This document shows, piece by piece, positions 59,823 to 64,000 of a DNA stretch of 64,000 nucleotides (position 1 is the stretch's first letter; every line of letters begins with the position of its first letter). Source of the stretch: Rhexocercosporidium sp. MPI-PUGE-AT-0058 (Eukaryota; Ascomycota; Leotiomycetes; Helotiales). The stretch covers positions 1 through 64,000 of the forward strand of contig JAGTJL010000007.1 of the NCBI GenBank assembly GCA_020746875.1, read 5' to 3'. The translations under genes were made by a program, and so were the position numbers. Below the pieces are notes generated by a model. That model was not told where the DNA came from, did no database searches, and worked only from the letters and a program-made list of their open reading frames with translations.

Positions 59823-61222
59823 CACACCGACTATAGTCTCGACATCCCCAGCATCATCCGGATACAAGTGAAAGGCGAGGGCGATGATGATATAACTATG
59901 CGTCTCAAAGTTAGCGGACTTAGTCAGTCATACGAGTCACCAAGGAACTTACGTTCCCAGGCACAAGGCCCCTTCGAGGTAATTACTCTTTCCATCTTGG
60001 ATCAAACTATTTACGACAAGAACACTCACGAAAAAGATGATCGTCTCAAATCTTTGGAAGTGGAGAGTCATCGGGTCCGCAGTATGAATGATCCAGCTAA
60101 GGATGACGAGAAAGGGAGTAACAAAGAGAGCAATTTGAATGCTGCTGCCAATTGCGACGTCGATCCCCAGATTCATCTGGCCCTTATAAGCAACGCTTAT
60201 AGCAGTAATACGCTCCTTGCCATTGCCGAGAATGGGTAAAAGGATAAGCCCAATGAAGGTTTTGCTAATGTGGGTGGTTTTGAACAGAGGGCTAATGCTG
60301 CCAATCAAGAAGTGTGCGCTAATGGCAATGGCTACTAGAACTATAACCAAGGCAATTATTGAGGCTATTGGTGATATGGTCTGGTGTGATTGCCTCGCTT
60401 CTTCGCTCCTTTCTGCCTGTTCTTCGTTAAAGAGGCTGGCATGCGAAATGAGTCGGAAATATAGATATAGAATATAGATAAGAAGCAGAATGACAGCAGT
60501 GCCTCGGGAAAGCATCACGATCTTATCTCTTGAGCCAGACTTAGAGTTGTGGAGAGCAGCGTCAAGAGTTGCGGGAATGACGAGAGAAACAGACGCAATG
60601 ACCATCAACGAAGACATTGTTGACGCTGCAGCGACGTTGAAGTTGGACTCCTGGCTCCTGATTCCACCAGCCAGGAAGCAGCTGCCGAGGATCTGAGTTG
60701 TTAGCTGTGTTAAATAGCAAGCATAAATGTACACGCATACCAAAAGCATATTGGAAAATATGGTTCCAAGCATACAGGACTGTGCAACTCGAATTTCATT
60801 GTATTGAACCGCAATAACGTTCACCTAAATATATCAGTTGGCTGCTCTTTCCTCAGCACTACCGGGCCGTGCAAGCTCACAATTATTTTCACTGAATTCG
60901 TCAACATTACGCTAAACAACTCTTTCCACGGCCGGTTCAGTCCAGCTGATAACTCATTGATCACAAACGTAAGGAGCACCGAGAGCGGTATGATAGCCAA
61001 GAAATTAAGCGTGAAGACAGCTGTTGGATTCCAGGACCGCGCTCCAGCAACACTACCCACAGGAACAAAAACGAGGAGAGCATTGATGTTACTGCTAGCC
61101 GCGAAAATCCAGGTCAGGCGGCAGATATTCGCCGGCCACCGCACGTAAGGTCTGTTGTCCTTCCAGAGTGGTTTCCGTCCCTCAGCAGCTCCTAGAAGCG
61201 GCGAATTCTCATAGTTGCTCAT
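59793..61222 (-). CDS. CAX/VCX1-type cation/H+ exchanger, atypical first motif
   Basis: Vacuolar-type cation/proton exchanger of 422 residues, about 11 membrane spans. Exons are 61222-60881, 60824-60741, 60692-59953 and 59895-59793; introns are 56, 48 and 57 bp. Family landmarks: NALLVFVPVG, FTLNFLAIIPLSVLL, NEIRVAQSCMLGTIFSNMLL (joined across intron 1), FNVAAASTMSSLM, ISKTFIGLILLPILGN, VAIGSSIQIALFVTPFLVIL, QDGKSNYLEGALCLGT-YIIIALAFHLYPDDA (joined across intron 3). The two ion-binding motifs differ from the family. The first, usually GNAVE, reads TNSVK (108-112), with Lys in place of the essential Glu. The second reads GNGKER (298-303), Glu 302 kept. ATG 61222 follows a non-ATG frame. Ca2+ transport is doubtful; altered specificity or loss of function are both possible. 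Confidence 0.88.
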
Positions 61223-62501
61223 AGTGGTCGCTTCGATTTTGCTTGTCCCAGCTTCTAACCAACGTTTTAAGTGCACGGCGTCTACTCAGTTGCTGGGCAA
61301 TGTCAGTAATAAGGCCAGTCGGCCTAGCTGTATTTCCCTACCTATATCGAAATGGACGTGAAAAGCAACAATCTTGAATTGAATCTTGGCCACGCGCCGT
61401 CCTCAGTCTCGGTCGCTTATTTTGATACTTTTAGCGTAGAGAGTTGGATAAAAACATCGAGGAGTTTATTGCAGACACATCCTGATAAAGCAGCGGGGCA
61501 TTATTGCGTAAGATGCAACGGGGCCATCTGGCTGTTGCCAAACCGAAGTGGGCGAGAAACTCAAGCAACTGCCTGGACGTTAATTAACCTTGCAGTATGG
61601 ACTTTGCGGCCACAGCCTGTCACATGCAAACCCATATCATTTGCACACCCTTTTCCCCACCAAAGCACTTAGAAATTTAATAACTTCTTCGATTTACACG
61701 CTAAGGAAAAACAAAAATATATTTGAATATAAACTTACTTAAGTGAAAATTAAAGCCATTTTAAATTTTTAGTTTCTTGCCTTTAATAGCTTTAAATTTA
61801 TATTAAACCAATGAAACATTTATACATATATCAATATTAAATAATACTTAGTTATAAAGAGAATATTATATTTAAAGACATAATAACTAAATATTATATT
61901 TATTTCATGTAATACTTTAAAAATTTAATGTCTTTGGTGGTAACCCCTGTGCAAGAGGGATGTGGACGTGGCAGGGAATGCGAGAAACTGCATAAATGAT
62001 TTCAATCATTTCATTCATGTGAAAAATCTGGGGAAGAGGCGGCCCGGTTTCCAATTGGCAACACAGAAAACCTGGAACCCTCACACCACCCTTCAATCTC
62101 GGGGTGAACGAGATTGCCCCTCTCCGCGCCTGGTTTCTCCCCGCCACACTCTTGGGAAACATCTTGGCCCGGATGCTGCATCTGCGTTCCATCCTATCAC
62201 GTTTGGAGTGGACTGAATCCTTGTTAACCTACTGATGTGATTCTCGAAGTCAATTGCGTTGACAGAAAACAAAGTGCTGAACCCTAGGCACGGCGCGAGT
62301 GCAGCACTTGGGTTTGCATGTGATTAGGGTGAAGCGCTTTTTGATCTCACAGTTCCATTCTTCCCGTGACACTGATAGATTCATATGGAAATTGCTTTTG
62401 TGGTTGTCTTTGTTGTTAGACCTCTTTCATCAAACAGAACACAGAGTCGTGGCTCTTGCTAGCCACAGAAACAGATATTTGGATCTTCCTCAGTGCTCAT
62501 T
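61223..62501. promoter_or_regulatory. Divergent upstream region, exchanger and Rtg2-like genes
   Basis: It lies between divergent start codons. A 106-codon frame (61352-61672, plus) has no motif and is not supported. An AT-rich stretch occupies 61680-61930. Frames at 61962-62216 and 62299-62652 (plus) are also unsupported; the second overlaps the Rtg2-like first exon in another frame. Confidence 0.4.
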
Positions 62502-64000
62502 ATGGGAGGGGGTTCAGAATTCCCTCAGGAGTCATTCCAATGGCACTCTGGGGTTTGCGGAAACGACATCAAAATACATGGCCATGAGTCATATCTCCGC
62601 GCGGTGGTTGATATGGGGAGGTACGAATCTCTCACTTTTTACATTCTTCTAGGATTGCCTGGACTGAACCTTACCTTGATCATTTATTTCTGGAGAAATA
62701 TTCCTCTCCAGCCACTGTCCGCAGGTTTCTCATGCCTAGCTAACTACCACTTTCTCACCTCCAGTAACGGCATCCGTTTCTCAGTCACTGATTTGTCACC
62801 TCCTACCTCCCGCATCCTTCCTACTCTCCATGTGCACCGTAACGAGATATCCCTTTTCGATACACAGTTCGACTCGGAAACCGGTCGTCGTATACCTATT
62901 CCCTCTTCCATAATCAACGATGTCATTGCTGCCCTTCTCCGGTTCCAGATTATCTGCGCTGATCTTGGGGTCCCGGGCAATACCATTCGCATCATTGCTA
63001 CCGAAGCGACGCGAACAGCCATCAATTCTGACGAGTTCCGCGACAAAATCAAGAAAGCTACTGGCCTGACCGTAGAAATGCTGGCGAAGGAAGATGAGGG
63101 AAAGGTAGGAGCCTTGGGGATCGCAAGCAGCTTCTCGGATATGCAAGGTCTAGTCATGGACCTTGGAGGCGGGAGCACGCAGATTTCGTGGATGATGGTA
63201 CAAGGAGGCAGTATCCGGACCAGTCCGCTGGGAGCCTTCAGCTTTCCATACGGAGCAGCGGCGCTTACGAGGAAGTTAGAGGAGTTGACGGCAGGGAAAA
63301 GCAAGGACGACGCCGAAAGAGCTCTGGATAAGTTTCGCGAAGAGATGAAGACAAACTTTCTAGACGCATACAAGAAGCTTGAGATCCCGATGGAGCTCAT
63401 TGAAAAAGCGAAAAGCGACGGTGGTTTCCCGCTCTACCTCTCTGGCGGCGGTTTCCGCGGTTGGGGTTATCTACTCCTATATCAAAGCCAAGTGCATGGA
63501 CATCACTATCCAATCTCGCTCATCAACGGCTTCTCAGCACAAAAGGCGCACTTCGAAGATACGAAATCCCTTGAGGAGGTCGCAAGAACTGCACATCAAA
63601 TCTTCCGAGTCTCGGACCGCCGTCGGACACAGGTTCCTGCGGTCGCGTTCCTCGTCAACGTACTGGCTAGAGCACTGCCGCATGGCATCAAAGAAGCCCA
63701 TTTTTGCCAAGGTGGAGTCCGGGAGGGGGTTCTCTTTAAAGAGCTTCCGCCCAACATACGCGAGCAGAATCCCCTCGAGGTCGCGACTGCCCCATACTCG
63801 CGACCTTCCGCAGCAGCCATCAGCGAGCTCCTGCTCTGCGCGATCCCAGAACCCTCAACGGCAGACGGCAAACGGTTTCCGGAGTCAATAAGTGCATATG
63901 TGATTCGTGCTTTCGCTAACGTGCTTTACGTGCACTCAGTCATGTCCAAAGAAACGTCATCGACGGCTGCCCTCTACAGTACCAGTACAGGTCTGATGTC
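62502..64000 (+). CDS. Rtg2-like protein of the Ppx/GppA phosphatase family, 3' truncated by the window
   Basis: Cytosolic protein of the actin-fold Ppx/GppA family. Yeast Rtg2 signals mitochondrial state in the retrograde response; fungal relatives may also have exopolyphosphatase-like activity. Exons are 62502-62620 and 62765 to the window end, with a 144-bp intron (GTACGA donor). The join gives VVDMGS-NGIRFS, the first phosphate loop, at residues 35-46. MDLGGGSTQISW (171-182) is the second phosphate loop, and LYLSGGGFRGWG (264-275) is an adenosine-type loop. ATEATR (119-124) and FPYGAAAL (200-207) also match the family. The reading frame stays open through 64000, so the C-terminus lies outside. 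The ATG at 62502 is the nearest in-frame one. Confidence 0.9.
   Translation, partial: MGGGSEFPQESFQWHSGVCGNDIKIHGHESYLRAVVDMGRYESLTFYILLGLPGLNLTLIIYFWRNIPLQPLSAGFSCLANYHFLTSSNGIRFSVTDLSPPTSRILPTLHVHRNEISLFDTQFDSETGRRIPIPSSIINDVIAALLRFQIICADLGVPGNTIRIIATEATRTAINSDEFRDKIKKATGLTVEMLAKEDEGKVGALGIASSFSDMQGLVMDLGGGSTQISWMMVQGGSIRTSPLGAFSFPYGAAALTRKLEELTAGKSKDDAERALDKFREEMKTNFLDAYKKLEIPMELIEKAKSDGGFPLYLSGGGFRGWGYLLLYQSQVHGHHYPISLINGFSAQKAHFEDTKSLEEVARTAHQIFRVSDRRRTQVPAVAFLVNVLARALPHGIKEAHFCQGGVREGVLFKELPPNIREQNPLEVATAPYSRPSAAAISELLLCAIPEPSTADGKRFPESISAYVIRAFANVLYVHSVMSKETSSTAALYSTSTGLM

Noticed and set aside
61223..61276. Extended exchanger N-terminus from 61276
   Set aside because: The codon at that position is GTG on the minus strand; ATG at 61222 is the plausible start.

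Overview
The window looks like a chromosomal segment of a filamentous ascomycete (Pezizomycotina). The genes have short GT-AG introns of about 45-144 bp (one is GC-AG), with CTAAC/CTGAC-like branch sites. The gene families are typical of these fungi: a TOK potassium channel, a GPI-type lysophospholipase, a MARVEL protein, an Rtg2/Ppx-GppA protein, a HET/NB-ARC gene and a bHLH factor. Large tracts carry the signature of repeat-induced point mutation (RIP): extreme AT content, few CpA, and stops of the TAA/TAG kind where CAA, CAG or TGG would be expected. No telomere repeat, tRNA, rRNA or CRISPR array was seen.

Layout. (1) 1-27049 is a RIP-degraded repeat block. It holds a near-complete Ty1/copia element (4794-12736, matched LTRs and a possible 5-bp target duplication) with an unexpected antisense coding remnant between pol and the 3' LTR. 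It also holds an LTR element on the minus strand (17429-27049) with gypsy-type protease and reverse transcriptase remnants, plus at least two long degenerate forward reading frames of unknown family (about 541-1272 and 12960-14230). A recurring TIR-like motif is scattered through 1-17 kb. (2) 27050-45780 has balanced composition and few genes: two small TA-flanked DNA transposons (28084-28280, 30773-31519), a bHLH gene with a frame problem at its start, a ruined HET-NB-ARC-TPR gene (fungal NLR-like incompatibility receptor) whose stops look RIP-made, a four-finger C2H2 factor, and an aquaporin preceded by a minisatellite. (3) 45784-50393 is an AT-rich island of nested solo or partial LTRs bounded by related inverted sequences. 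(4) 50500-64000 is a compact gene run: TOK channel (-) and lysophospholipase (+) are divergent, MARVEL protein (-) and oleate hydratase (+) are divergent, a CAX/VCX1-type exchanger (-) converges on the oleate hydratase, and an Rtg2-like gene (+) runs off the end.

How the genes relate. No biosynthetic cluster is evident. The right-hand genes share membrane, ion, water and lipid themes (aquaporin, K+ channel, Ca2+/H+-type exchanger, phospholipase, fatty-acid hydratase), but nothing in the sequence shows co-regulation. The most unusual points are the RIP-inactivated HET-NLR, the exchanger whose first GNxVE ion-binding motif has become TNSVK, the antisense coding remnant in the copia element, and the unassigned degenerate frames. 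Exon structures were worked out by hand from frame, splice signals and family conservation.
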